Assembly: GCA_964016885.1 (NCBI GenBank)
Contig: OZ024741.1
Location: 416,033,081-416,097,080, forward strand
Direction: 5' to 3'
Source: Eledone cirrhosa
Taxonomy: Eukaryota; Mollusca; Cephalopoda; Octopoda; Eledonidae
DNA length: 64,000 nucleotides
Both the position numbers and the translations under genes were made by a program. This document shows, in pieces, positions 43,701 through 55,362 of this stretch. The notes under the pieces are model-generated. The model made no database searches. It was not told where the DNA came from and worked only from the letters and a program-made list of their open reading frames with translations. The number at the start of each line of letters is the position of its first letter. Position 1 is the first letter of the stretch.

Positions 43701-45640
43701 TAATATTAACTAGGGTCTTGGTTATATTAACTGGGGCCTCTGTTATATTAACTGGGGTCTCTGTTATATTAACTGGGGTCTCTGTTATATTAACTGGGGC
43801 CTCTGTTATATTAACTGGGGTCTCGGTATATTAACTGGGGCCTCTGTTTTATTAACTGGGGTCTCCTTTATATTAACTGGGGTCTCTGTTATATTAACTG
43901 GGGCATCTATTATATTAACTGGGGTCTCTGTTATATTAATTGGGGTCTCTGTTATATTAACTGGGGTCTCTGTTATATTAACTGGGGTCTCTGTTATATT
44001 AACTGGGGTCTCTGTTATATTAACTGGGGTCTCTGTTATATTAACTGGGATCTCTGTTATATTAACTGGGGCCTCTGTTATATTAACTGGGATCTCTATT
44101 ATATTAACTGGGGTCTGTTATATTAACTGGGGTCTCTGTTATATTAACTGGGGTCTGTTTTATTAACTGGGGTCTGTTATATAAACTGGGGTCTGTTATA
44201 TTAGCTGTGGCCTCTGTTATCTTAACTGTGGTCTCTGTTATATTAACTGGGATCTCTGTTATATTAACTGGGGTCTCTGTTATATTAACTGGTGTCTCTT
44301 TTATATTAACTGGAATCTCTGTTATATTAACTGGGGTTTCTGTTATATTAACTGGGGCCTCTATTATATTAACTGGGGTCTGTTATATTAACTGGGGTCT
44401 CTGTTATATTAACTGGGGTCTCTGTTATATTAACTGGGGCCTCTATTATATTAACTGGGGTCTCTGTAATATTAACTAGGGTCTTGGTTATATTAACTGG
44501 GGCCTCTGTTATATTAACTGGGGTCTCTGTTATATTAACTGGGGTCTCTGTTATATTAACTGGGGCCTCTGTTATATTAACTGGGGTCTCGGTATATTAA
44601 CTGGGGCCTCTGTTATATTAACTGGGGTCTCCTTTATATTAACTGGGGTCTCTGTTATATTAACTGGGGCATCTATTATATTAACTGGGGTCTCTGTTAT
44701 ATTAATTGGGGTCTCTGTTATATTAACTGGGGTCTCTGTTATATTAACTGGGGTCTCTGTTATATTAACTGGGGTCTCTGTTATATTAACTGGGGTCTCT
44801 GTTATATTAACTGGGATCTCTGTTATATTAACTGGGGCCTCTGTTATATTAACTGGGATCTCTATTATATTAACTGGGGTCTGTTATATTAACTGGGGTC
44901 TCTGTTATATTAACTGGGGTCTGTTTTATTAACTGGGGTCTGTTATATAAACTGGGGTCTGTTATATTAGCTGTGGCCTCTGTTATCTTAACTGTGGTCT
45001 CTGTTATATTAACTGGGATCTCTGTTATATTAACTGGGGTCTCTGTTATATTAACTGGTGTCTCTTTTATATTAACTGGAATCTCTGTTATATTAACTGG
45101 GGTTTCTGTTATATTAACTGGGGCCTCTATTATATTAACTGGGCTCTGTGTTATATTAACAGGGATCTCTGTTATATTAACTGGGGTCTCTGTTATATTA
45201 ACTGGGGTCTCTGTTATATTAACTGGGGTCTGTTATATTAACTGAGATCTCTGTTATATTAACTGGGGTCTCTGTTATATTAACTGGGGTCTCTGTTATA
45301 TTAACTGGGGCCTCTATTATATTAACTGGGGTCTCTGTAATATTAACTGGGGTCTTGGTTATATTAACTGGGGCCTCTGTTATATTACCTGGGGTCTCTG
45401 TTATATTAACTGGGGTCTCTGTTATATTAACTGGGGCCTCTGTTATATTAACTGGGGTCTCGGTATATTAACTGGGGCCTCTGTTATATTAACTGGGGTC
45501 TCCTTTATATTAACTGGGGTCTCTGTTATATTAACTGGGGCATCTATTATATTAACTGGGGTCTCTGTTATATTAATTGGGGTCTCTGTTATATTAACTG
45601 GGGTCTGTTATCTTAACTGGGGTCTCTGTTATATTAACTG
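36478..45640 (+). repeat. 2944-bp higher-order repeat, about three tandem copies
   Basis: The block repeats at 36478, 39422 and 42366. Within each copy the marker spacings are 1347, 766 and 831 bp: 36972, 38319, 39085, 39916; then 41263, 42029, 42860; then 44207, 44973, 45783. The last interval is 810 bp because copy 3 lacks one 21-bp unit. Very few substitutions separate the copies, for example GGCCTCTG at 37.99 kb against GGTCTCTG at 40.94 kb. This is the most regular higher-order structure in the window. Confidence 0.9.
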
Positions 45641-46096
45641 GGGTCTCTGTTATATTAACTGGGATCTCTGTTATATTAACTGGGGCCTCTGTTATATTAA
45701 CTGGGATCTCTATTATATTAACTGGGGTCTGTTATATTAACTGGGGTCTCTGTTATATTAACTGGGGTCTGTTATATTAACTGTGGCCTCTGTTATCTTA
45801 GCTGTGGTCTCTGTTATATTAACTGGGATCTCTGTTATATTAACTGGGGTCTCTGTTATATTAACTGGTGTCTCTTTTATATTAACTGGAATCTCTGTTA
45901 TATTAACTGGGGTTTCTGTTATATTAACTGGGGCCTCTATTATATTAACTGGGCTCTGTGTTATATTAACTGGGATCTCTGTTATATTAACTGGGGTCTC
46001 TGTTATATTAACTGGGGCCTCTGTTATATTAACTGGGGTCTCGGTATATTAACTGGGGCCTCTGTTATATTAACTGGGGTCTCCTTTATATTAACT

Positions 46097-48520
46097 GGGT
46101 CTCTGTTATATTAACTGGGGTATGTTATATTAACTGGGGTCTCTGTTATATTAGCTGGGGTCTCTATTATATTAACTGGGGCCTCTGTTATATTAACTGA
46201 GGTCTCTGTTATATTAACTGGGGTCTCTGTTATATTAACTGGGGTATGTTATATTAACTGGGGTATGTTATATTAACTGGGGTCTCTGTTATATTAACTG
46301 GGGTCTCTGTTATATTAACTGGGGTCTCTGTTATATTAAATGGTGACTCTGTTATATTAACTGGGGTCTCTGTTATATTAACTGGGGTCTGTTATATTAA
46401 CTGAGATCTCTGTTATATTAACTGGGGTCTGTTATATTAACTGGGGTCTCTGTTATATTAACTGGGGTCTCTGTTATATTAACTGACTGGGGCCTCTATT
46501 ATATTAACTGGGGTCTCTGTAATATTAACTGGGGTCTTGGTTATATTAACTGGGGCCTCTGTTATATTACCTGGGGTCTCTGTTATATTAACTGGGGTCT
46601 CTGTTATATTAACTGGGGCCTCTGTTATATTAACTGGGGTCTCGGTATATTAACTGGGGCCTCTGTTATATTAACTGGGGTCTCCTTTATATTAACTGGG
46701 GTCTCTGTTATATTAACTGGGGCATCTATTATATTAACTGGGGTCTCTGTTATATTAATTGGGGTCTCTGTTATATTAACTGGGGTCTGTTATCTTAACT
46801 GGGGTCTCTGTTATATTAACTGGGGTCTCTGTTATATTAACTGGGGTCTCTGTTATATTAACTGGGATCTCTGTTATATTAACTGGGGCCTCTGTTATAT
46901 TAACTGGGATCTCTATTATATTTACTGGGGTCTGTTATATTAACTGGGGTCTCTGTTATATTAACTGGGGTCTGTTATATTAACTGTGGCCTCTGTTATC
47001 TTAGCTGTGGTCTCTGTTATATTAACTGGGATCTCTGTTATATTAACTGGGGTCTCTGTTATATTAACTGGTGTCTCTTTTATATTAACTGGAATCTCTG
47101 TTATATTAACTGGGGTTTCTGTTATATTAACTGGGGCCTCTATTATATTAACTGGGCTCTGTGTTATATCAACTGGGATCTCTGTTATATTAACTGGGGT
47201 CTCTGTTATATTAACTGGGGTCTCTGTTATATTAACTGGGATCTCTGTAATATTAACTGGTGTCTCTGTTATATTAACTGGGGTCTCTGTTATATTAACT
47301 GGGGCCTCTGTTATATTAACTGGGGCCTCTATTATATTAACTGGCGTCTCTGTAATATTAACTGGGGTCTTGGTTATATTAACTGGGGTCTCTGTTATAT
47401 TAACTGGGGTCTGTTATATTAACTGAGATCTCTGTTATATTAACTGGGGTCTGTTATATTAACTGGGGTCTCTGTTGTATTAACTGGGGCCGCTATTATA
47501 TTAACTGGCGTCTCTGTAATATTAACTGGGGTCTTGGTTATATTAACTGGGGCCTCTGTTATATTAACTGGGGTCTCTGTTATATTAACTTGGGTCTCTG
47601 TTATATTAACTGGGGCGTCTGTTATATTAACTGAGGTCTCGGTATATTAACTGGGGTCTCTGTTATATTAACTGGGGTCTCTGTTATATAAACTGGGGTC
47701 TGTTATATTAACTGAGATCTCTGTTATATTAACTGGGGTCTGTTATATTAACTGGGGTCTCTGTTATATTAACTGGGGTCTCTGTTATATTAACTGGGGC
47801 CTCTATTATATTAACTGGGGTCTCTGTAATATTAACTAGGGTCTTGGTTATATTAACTGGGGCCTCTGTTATATTAACTGGGGTCTCTGTTATATTAACT
47901 GGGGTCTCTGTTATATTAACTGGGGCCTCTGTTATATTAACTGGGGTCTCGGTATATTAACTGGGGCCTCTGTTATATTAACTGGGGTCTCCTTTATATT
48001 AACTGGGGTCTCTGTTATATTAACTGGGGCATCTATTATATTAACTGGGGTCTCTGTTATATTAATTGGGGTCTCTGTTATATTAACTGGGGTCTCTGTT
48101 ATATTAACTGGGGTCTCTGTTATATTAACTGGGGTCTCTGTTATATTAACTGGGGTCTCTGTTATATTAACTGGGGTCTCTGTTATATTAACTGGGATCT
48201 CTGTTATATTAACTGGGGCCTCTGTTATATTAACTGGGATCTCTATTATATTAACTGGGGTCTGTTATATTAACTGGGGTCTCTGTTATATTAACTGGGG
48301 TCTGTTTTATTAACTGGGGTCTGTTATATAAACTGGGGTCTGTTATATTAGCTGTGGCCTCTGTTATCTTAACTGTGGTCTCTGTTATATTAACTGGGAT
48401 CTCTGTTATATTAACTGGGGTCTCTGTTATATTAACTGGTGTCTCTTTTATATTAACTGGAATCTCTGTTATATTAACTGGGGTTTCTGTTATATTAACT
48501 GGGGCCTCTATTATATTAAC
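46097..48520 (+). repeat. Higher-order block copied from 36.08-38.48 kb
   Basis: Matches 36083 onward at an offset of 10014 bp, later 10035 bp after one extra unit. The ACTG unit at 46481 pairs with 36467 and the marker at 46986 with 36972. The left edge joins a truncated segment that ends in CTCCTTTATATTAACT. Confidence 0.82.
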
Positions 48521-50600
48521 TGGGCTCTGTGTTATATTAACAGGGATCTCTGTTATATTAACTGGGGTCTCTGTTATATTAACTGGGGTCTCTGTTATAT
48601 TAACTGGGATCTCTGTAATATTAACTGGTGTCTCTGTTATATTAACTGGGGTCTCTGTTATATTAACTGGGGCCTCTGTTATATTAACTGGGGCCTCTGT
48701 TATATGAACTGGGGCCTCTATTATATTAACTGGGGTCTCTGTTATATTAACTGGGGTCTCTGTTATATTAACTGGGGTCTGTTATATTAACTGAGATCTC
48801 TGTTATATTAACTGGGGTCTGTTATATTAACTGGGGTCTTTGTTATATTAACTGGGGCCTCTATTATATTAACTGGGGTCTCTGTTATATTAACTGGGGT
48901 CTGTTATATTAAATGGGGTCTCTGTTATATTAACTGGGGCCTCTGTTATATTAACTGGGGTCTCGGTTATATTAACTGGGGCCTCTGTAATATTAACTGG
49001 GGTCTCTGTTATATTAACTGGGGCCTCTGTTATATTAACTGGGGTCTCGGTTATATTAACTGGCGTCTCTGTAATATTAACTGGGGTCTTGGTTATATTA
49101 ACTGGGGTCTCTGTTATATTAACTGGGGTCTGTTATATTAACTGAGATCTCTGTTATATTAACTGGGGTCTGTTATATTAACTGGGGTCTCTGTTGTATT
49201 AACTGGGGCCGCTATTATATTAACTGGCGTCTCTGTAATATTAACTGGGGTCTTGGTTATATTAACTGGGGCCTCTGTTATATTAACTGGGGTCTCTGTT
49301 ATATTAACTTGGGTCTCTGTTATATTAACTGGGGCGTCTGTTATATTAACTGAGGTCTCGGTATATTAACTGGGGTCTCTGTTATATTAACTGGGGTCTC
49401 TGTTATATAAACTGGGGTCTGTTATATTAACTGAGATCTCTGTTATATTAACTGGGGTCTGTTATATTAACTGGGGTCTCTGTTATATTAACTGGGGTCT
49501 CTGTTATATTAACTGGGGCCTCTATTATATTAACTGGGGTCTCTGTAATATTAACTAGGGTCTTGGTTATATTAACTGGGGCCTCTGTTATATTAACTGG
49601 GGTCTCTGTTATATTAACTGGGGTCTCTGTTATATTAACTGGGGCCTCTGTTATATTAACTGGGGTCTCGGTATATTAACTGGGGCCTCTGTTATATTAA
49701 CTGGGGTCTCCTTTATATTAACTGGGGTCTCTGTTATATTAACTGGGGCATCTATTATATTAACTGGGGTCTCTGTTATATTAATTGGGGTCTCTGTTAT
49801 ATTAACTGGGGTCTCTGTTATATTAACTGGGGTCTCTGTTATATTAACTGGGGTCTCTGTTATATTAACTGGGGTCTCTGTTATATTAACTGGGATCTCT
49901 GTTATATTAACTGGGGCCTCTGTTATATTAACTGGGATCTCTATTATATTAACTGGGGTCTGTTATATTAACTGGGGTCTCTGTTATATTAACTGGGGTC
50001 TGTTTTATTAACTGGGGTCTGTTATATAAACTGGGGTCTGTTATATTAGCTGTGGCCTCTGTTATCTTAACTGTGGTCTCTGTTATATTAACTGGGATCT
50101 CTGTTATATTAACTGGGGTCTCTGTTATATTAACTGGTGTCTCTTTTATATTAACTGGAATCTCTGTTATATTAACTGGGGTTTCTGTTATATTAACTGG
50201 GGCCTCTATTATATTAACTGGGCTCTGTGTTATATTAACAGGGATCTCTGTTATATTAACTGGGGTCTCTGTTATATTAACTGGGGTCTCTGTTATATTA
50301 ACTGGGATCTCTGTAATATTAACTGGTGTCTCTGTTATATTAACTGGGGTCTCTGTTATATTAACTGGGGCCTCTGTTATATTAACTGGGGCCTCTGTTA
50401 TATGAACTGGGGCCTCTATTATATTAACTGGGGTCTCTGTTATATTAACTGGGGTCTCTGTTATATTAACTGGGGTCTGTTATATTAACTGAGATCTCTG
50501 TTATATTAACTGGGGTCTGTTATATTAACTGGGGTCTTTGTTATATTAACTGGGGCCTCTATTATATTAACTGGGGTCTCTGTTATATTAACTGGGGTCT
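47340..50600 (+). repeat. About 1.7-kb tandem duplication
   Basis: The segment 47.34-48.9 kb recurs at 49.06-50.6 kb, first at an offset of 1719 bp and then 1698 bp (markers 48354 and 50052). Both copies carry the rare GGCGTCTCTG, GGGGCCGCTA and TTAACAGGG units. Confidence 0.8.
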
Positions 50601-52561
50601 GTTATATTAAATGGGGTCTCTGTTATATTAACTGGGGCCTCTGTTATATTAACTGGGGTCTCGGTTATATTAACTGGGGCCTCTGTAATATTAACTGGGG
50701 TCTCTGTTATATTAACTGGGGTCTCTGTTATATTAACTGGGGCATCTATTATATTAACTGGGGTCTCTGTTATATTAATTGGGGTCACTGTTATATTAAC
50801 TGGGGTCTGTTATCTTAACTGGGGTCTCTGTTATATTAACTGGGGTCTCTGTTATATTAACTGGGGCCTCTGTTATATTAACTGGGGCCTCTGTTATATT
50901 AACTGGGGCCTCTATTATATTAACTGGTGTCTCTGTTATATTAACTGGGGTCTCTGTTATATTAACTGGGGTCTGTTATATTAACTGAGATCTCTGTTAT
51001 ATTAACTGGGGTCTGTTATATTAACTGGGGTCTCTGTTATATTAACTGGGGTCTCTGTTATATTAACTGGGGCCTCTATTATATTAACTGGGGTCTCTGT
51101 AATATTAACTGGGGTCTTGGTTATATTAACTGGGGCCTCTGTTATATTAACTGGGGTCTCTGTTATATTAACTGGGGTCTCTGTTATATTAACTGGGGCC
51201 TCTGTTATATTAACTGGGGTCTCGGTTATATTAACTGGGGCCTCTGTTATATTAACTGGGGTCTCCTTTATATTAACTGGGGTCTCTGTTATATTAACTG
51301 GGGCATCTATTATATTAACTGGGGACTCTGTTATATTAACTGGGGTCTCTGTTATATTAACTGGGGTCTCTGTTATATTAACTGGGGTCTCTGTTATATT
51401 AACTGGGATCTCTGTTATATTAACTGGGGCCTCTGTTATATTAACTGGGATCTCTATTATATTAACTGGGGTCTGTTATATTAACTGGGGTCTCTGTTAT
51501 ATTAACTGGGGTCTGTTATATGAACTGGGGTCTGTGATATTAACTGGGGTCTGTTATATTAACTGTGGCCTCTGTTATCTTAACTGTGGTCTCTGTTATA
51601 TTAACTGGGATCTCTGTTATATTAACTGGGGTCTCTGTTATATTAACTGGTGTCTCTTTTATATTAACTGGAATCTCTGTTATATTAACTAGGGTTTCTG
51701 TTATATTAACTGGGGCCTCTGTTATATGAACTGGGGCCTCTATTATATTAACTGGGGTCTCTGTTATATTAACTGGGGTCTCTGTTATATTAACTGGGGT
51801 CTGTTATATTAACTGAGATCTCTGTTATATTAACTGGGGTCTGTTATATTAACTGGGGTCTCTGTTATATTAACTGGGGCCTCTATTATATTAACTGGGG
51901 TCTCTGTAATATTAACTGGGGTCTTGGTTATATTAACTGGGGCCTCTGTTATATTAACTGGGGTCTCTGTTATATTAACTTGGGTCTCTGTTATATTAAC
52001 TGGGGCCTCTGTTATATTAACTGGGGTCTCTGTTATATTAACTGGGGTCTGTTATATTAAATGGGGTCTCTGTTATATTAACTGGGGCCTCTGTTATATT
52101 AACTGGGGTCTCGGTTATATTAACTGGGGCCTCTGTAATATTAACTGGGGTCTCTGTTATATTAACTGGGGTCTCTGTTATATTAACTGGGGCATCTATT
52201 ATATTAACTGGGGTCTCTGTTATATTAATTGGGGTCACTGTTATATTAACTGGGGTCTGTTATCTTAACTGGGGTCTCTGTTATATTAACTGGGGTCTCT
52301 GTTATATTAACTGGGTTCTGTTATTAACTGGGGCCTCTATTATATTAACTGAGGTCTCTGTTATATTAACTGGGGGTCTGCTATATTAACTGGGGTCTCT
52401 GTTATATTAACTGGGGTCTCTGTTATATTAAATGGGGTCTCGGTTATATTAACTGGGGCCTCTGTTATATTAACTGGGGCCTCTATTATATTAACTGGGG
52501 TCTGTTATATTAACTGGGGTCTCTGTAATATTAACTGGGGTCTCTGTTATATTTACTGGGG

Positions 52562-52585
52562 TCATCATCATCATCATCATCATCA
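52562..52585 (-). repeat. (TGA)8 3' tail of the LINE
   Basis: Eight perfect copies of TCA on the plus strand, TGA in the sense strand, at the 3' terminus of the element where many LINEs have poly(A). The first two bases (52562-52563, TC) also belong to the satellite target, so tail and target share two bases. Short-unit 3' tails are typical of several LINE groups without poly(A). The perfect repeat suggests limited age. Confidence 0.85.
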
Positions 52586-52866
52586 CCGTTTTACGTCCGT
52601 TCTTCCACGCTAGCATGGGTTAGACGGGTTGTCCTGTTGTGGGCAGTGTCTGGTCGGCTGACCATGCCTTGCTCATACAGGAACTGATCTGGCTTGATTT
52701 CTACAGCTGGATGCCCTTCCTAACACCAACCTCATTTACAGTGAGTGCTGGGTGCTTTTTCGTGGCGCCTACACGTCCACTTTACAGTGTGGGCTGGGTG
52801 CTTTTTTGCTGTGGCACCTCCACGACCACCTTGCGGTGGGGGGGGGGGGCATATTGTTTATATGCT
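52564..52866 (-). other. LINE 3' untranslated region
   Basis: The 303 nt between the stop codon and the (TGA)n tail. On the plus strand it includes a 12-G run at 52838-52849, two related sub-repeats (GGGTGCTTTTTCGTGGCGCC at 52750 and GGGTGCTTTTTTGCTGTGGC at 52796), a segment reading CTACAGCTGGATGCCCTTCC at 52702, and a near-palindrome close to the tail. From memory, this segment resembles 3' ends of interspersed repeats in molluscs and other marine invertebrates. SINEs often borrow such tails. I could not check this. Confidence 0.65.
52605..52618 (-). other. Near-palindrome at the LINE 3' end
   Basis: CCACGCTAGCATGG has a perfect GCTAGC centre and one mismatched pair that can form a G-U wobble in RNA. 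It lies about 20 nt inside the TGA tail, where several LINEs and their SINE partners have a stem-loop recognised by the reverse transcriptase. That role is inferred from position only. Confidence 0.45.
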
Positions 52867-55362
52867 TCAGCATGTACCCATGGGAGGTCGGGTACCCTGT
52901 ATTACTGCGTGACGCCAGAAGTCACGGTCGTGTGTCATTGACTTTGAGAGGTGTAGTTGGGTAAGGTCGGCTTTTATCACCTCATCCCAAGTCATCTTGG
53001 GTCTCCCCACTCCGCGGTTTCCATCAACTTCTAGTGCTCTGCACCTTTTTATGCAGCTGTCATCCTTCATACGCATCACATGTCCATACCAGCGTAACCG
53101 CCTCTCCTGCACGCAGCATTTGATTCCTCTTATGCTCAGTCTCTCTCTCAATTCATTTATGCTTTGTCGTTCACGTATATTACTGTTACACATCCATCGG
53201 AGCATGCAGGCTTCGTTTCTCTCTAATCTACGTAAGTCTTCCACCTTCAGCGCCCAGGTCTCACTACCATGCAACATCGCTGTTCGGATACACGCATCAT
53301 ACAGTCTGCCTTTCATTCTGAGGGAGAAGCCTTTTGCAGCTAGCAGTGGTAGTAGTTCCCTAAACTTCTTCCATCCCGTTCTTACCCTAGTTATTGTACT
53401 TTCTGAGCACCCACCTCCGTTGCTAATTCGGTCACCTAGGTAGCAGAAGCTGTCTACTGTTTCTACAGGGCCCTCCCAGAGATTGGTGGTACTTGTTTCC
53501 TGTGGCTGTTTGCTTGCTGTTTCAGCACAGCTGCTGCATGTGAATCCTACATTCTTAATTAAGCTTCCTGAGATCCCGCTACATCTCTTGTGTACCCATT
53601 GTTTGCATTTGGGGCAAAGAATGGAGTTCCTACCTACACCTTTCCTACATACTGAGCAAGGCCATTTCCCTGAGGGGATCTGGGTTCTGTTTTCTCGTCT
53701 ACTTATAAGGACCTTAGTCTTTGTCATGTTGACTTTGAGGCCCTTTCTCTCTAGTCCCTGCTTCCAGGTTTGGAATTTATTCTCTAGTTCTACCATAGAT
53801 TCAGCTATGAGTGCGAGGTCATCAGCATACAGGAGTTCCCATGGGCATCCGGTCTTAAACTCCTCCGTTATTGCCTGCAGGACTATGATGAACAGGAGAG
53901 GGCTAAGAACAGAGCCCTGGTGGACCCCAACCTGTACGCTAAATTCCTCGCTATACTCATTGCCAATCCTAACTTTGCTGACTGCTCCCCTATACATGGC
54001 TTGTACCGCTTTCACAAGCCATTCATCTACTCCTAGTTTTCTAAGAGCCCACCAGATTACTGCACGTGGAACTCTGTCAAAGGCTTTCTCAAGGTCGACA
54101 AATGCCAAGTAGAGTGGCTTACTTTTAGCTAGGTACTTTTCCTGTAATTGCCTCACAAGGAAGAGCGCATCAGTGGTGCCTTTCCCTGGAACAAACCCAA
54201 ATTGCATCTCGTCTATATTCACCCGGTCCCTAATCAGCTGTGCTATAACTCTTTCTGTTACTTTCATGACCTGGTCCATCAACTTTATACCTCTATAGTT
54301 TCCTCTATCTAGTGCATCGCCTTTACCTTTGTAGCAGTTGACAATGATGCTACTGCACCAATCTTTTGGTATGGCCCCCTCTAGTATTACCTGGTTAACG
54401 ATACGTGTGGTTATAGTGTGACCTACAGACCCAGATGCCTTCAGCATCTCGGCAGCTATACCCGATGGACCGGTTGCCTTCCCTATCTTCATATCTCTGA
54501 TTGCCTTACTTACTACGCTGCCGCTGACTTGTACTGCTGGTCCCTCTATAGGGTCTACGTGGGGTAGGGTCTCTTCTTCCCATGCATTCTCCTCATTTAG
54601 TAATCTATCATAATGACTCTTCCATGCATCTTTCTTCTCAGCACTTGTGAGGGCAAGCTCACCTTTATCATTCCGGATACACTTCTCTCCAATGACATCA
54701 CAACTATCTCTGACACACTGCCTCGCAATCTTGAATACCTCCTGTTTCTGGTCCTCACGTTGTAAAACATGCTTGAATTTTCTATCCTCTGCTTCCCTCC
54801 TAGCTAAGTATACTTGTCGCCTAGCTTCCCTCTTGGTCTCTATGTAATGTACCCTGCTCCCCCCGTTCTTCCATTCTTTCCATGCCTGTCTCTTGGCCTT
54901 GACTGCTTCATCTACCTTATTGTTCCACCACCAAGTCACTCTCCTCCTGCTTGAGGTCTTACTCCAGCCACAAACCTCATCCGTCGCCTCTAGTAAGTTA
55001 TTTTTTAGGAACTCCCAGTTCTCTTCTACGTTAAATGTCTCTATCTGTTCTTCTTTACTGTCGTAGGCGTTGAGTAAAATATCTTTAAATCTGTTACTGG
55101 TTGAGGGGACTTTCAGCTTCCAGATCTTTCTTCTCCAGGTTGGCCTCTGTTTCAGGGCTCGTCTAGTTCTGACCGTGAGGTCGCTGACAACTAAGCTATG
55201 TTGGGATGTACATTCCTCACTAGGGAAGGCTTTTGTGTTTACGACCGTCCATCTGTCACGTCCTCTGATGAGGATAAAATCTAACTGACTAGAGTGCTCC
55301 CCTGATCTATAGGTGATCAGGTGGTTGTCGGGTTTTTTAAAGTTTGTGTTACATATCGACAT
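52867..55362 (-). CDS. LINE reverse transcriptase segment with PHD-like zinc finger, 831 aa
   Basis: This is the open part of the same frame after the stop, counted from the first ATG after it. Residues 15-60 finish the endonuclease (SSQLDFIL with Asp28, TSQHSLVV with His55). Residues 75-250 are a basic, helical linker. RT motifs follow: GKATGPSGI at about 294, NYRGIKLMDQVMK at 355, FGFVPGKGTTDA at 388, FVDLEKAFDRVP at 421 (catalytic Asp423), GVHQGSVLSPLLF at 479, YADD at 512-515 (catalytic Asp514 and Asp515) and LKVNMTKTK at 542. A C4HC3 cluster follows (Cys569, 572, 583, 586, His591, Cys594, 609, 612). The C-terminal part has FCYLGD, AMLHGSETW, LRWYGHVMR and GRPKMTW, seen in many RTE-like and related LINEs. 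The start used here is only the first ATG after the stop; the natural protein begins at 55986. Confidence 0.92.
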   Translation of the reverse strand: MSICNTNFKKPDNHLITYRSGEHSSQLDFILIRGRDRWTVVNTKAFPSEECTSQHSLVVSDLTVRTRRALKQRPTWRRKIWKLKVPSTSNRFKDILLNAYDSKEEQIETFNVEENWEFLKNNLLEATDEVCGWSKTSSRRRVTWWWNNKVDEAVKAKRQAWKEWKNGGSRVHYIETKREARRQVYLARREAEDRKFKHVLQREDQKQEVFKIARQCVRDSCDVIGEKCIRNDKGELALTSAEKKDAWKSHYDRLLNEENAWEEETLPHVDPIEGPAVQVSGSVVSKAIRDMKIGKATGPSGIAAEMLKASGSVGHTITTRIVNQVILEGAIPKDWCSSIIVNCYKGKGDALDRGNYRGIKLMDQVMKVTERVIAQLIRDRVNIDEMQFGFVPGKGTTDALFLVRQLQEKYLAKSKPLYLAFVDLEKAFDRVPRAVIWWALRKLGVDEWLVKAVQAMYRGAVSKVRIGNEYSEEFSVQVGVHQGSVLSPLLFIIVLQAITEEFKTGCPWELLYADDLALIAESMVELENKFQTWKQGLERKGLKVNMTKTKVLISRRENRTQIPSGKWPCSVCRKGVGRNSILCPKCKQWVHKRCSGISGSLIKNVGFTCSSCAETASKQPQETSTTNLWEGPVETVDSFCYLGDRISNGGGCSESTITRVRTGWKKFRELLPLLAAKGFSLRMKGRLYDACIRTAMLHGSETWALKVEDLRRLERNEACMLRWMCNSNIRERQSINELRERLSIRGIKCCVQERRLRWYGHVMRMKDDSCIKRCRALEVDGNRGVGRPKMTWDEVIKADLTQLHLSKSMTHDRDFWRHAVIQGTRPPMGTC

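Larger units (their letters stand above)
1..52563 (+). repeat. 21-bp satellite array, left part
   Basis: Uninterrupted head-to-tail array of a 21-bp unit; a canonical copy is 4016-4036, beginning GGGGTCTCTG and ending TTATATTAACT. The TTATATTAAC half is the most conserved. Most variation is in the first ten bases: GGGGCC, GGGATC, GAGGTC, GGTGTC and CTATT for CTGTT. Length variants are 19 bp (GGGGTCTG or GGGGTATG starts, two bases lost), 20 bp (GGGTCTC or CGGTATATT forms) and rare 25-bp units with an extra ACTG. All units point the same way. The unit carries a TTAA and usually a GGTCTC. I see no gene anywhere in this stretch: the open frames use mainly TTG or GTG starts, encode only a repeated heptapeptide and are broken by 19-bp units. 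The array continues past the left window edge. Confidence 0.97.

Noticed and set aside
1..52563. CRISPR array
   Set aside because: The repeats are directly adjacent with no unique spacers, and the unit itself varies gradually. This is a satellite, and the LINE shows a eukaryotic host.
53590..53660. Separate host PHD-finger gene captured by the LINE
   Set aside because: The finger is in frame within the RT protein and is followed by C-terminal motifs typical of this LINE type, so it is part of the element rather than a recent capture.
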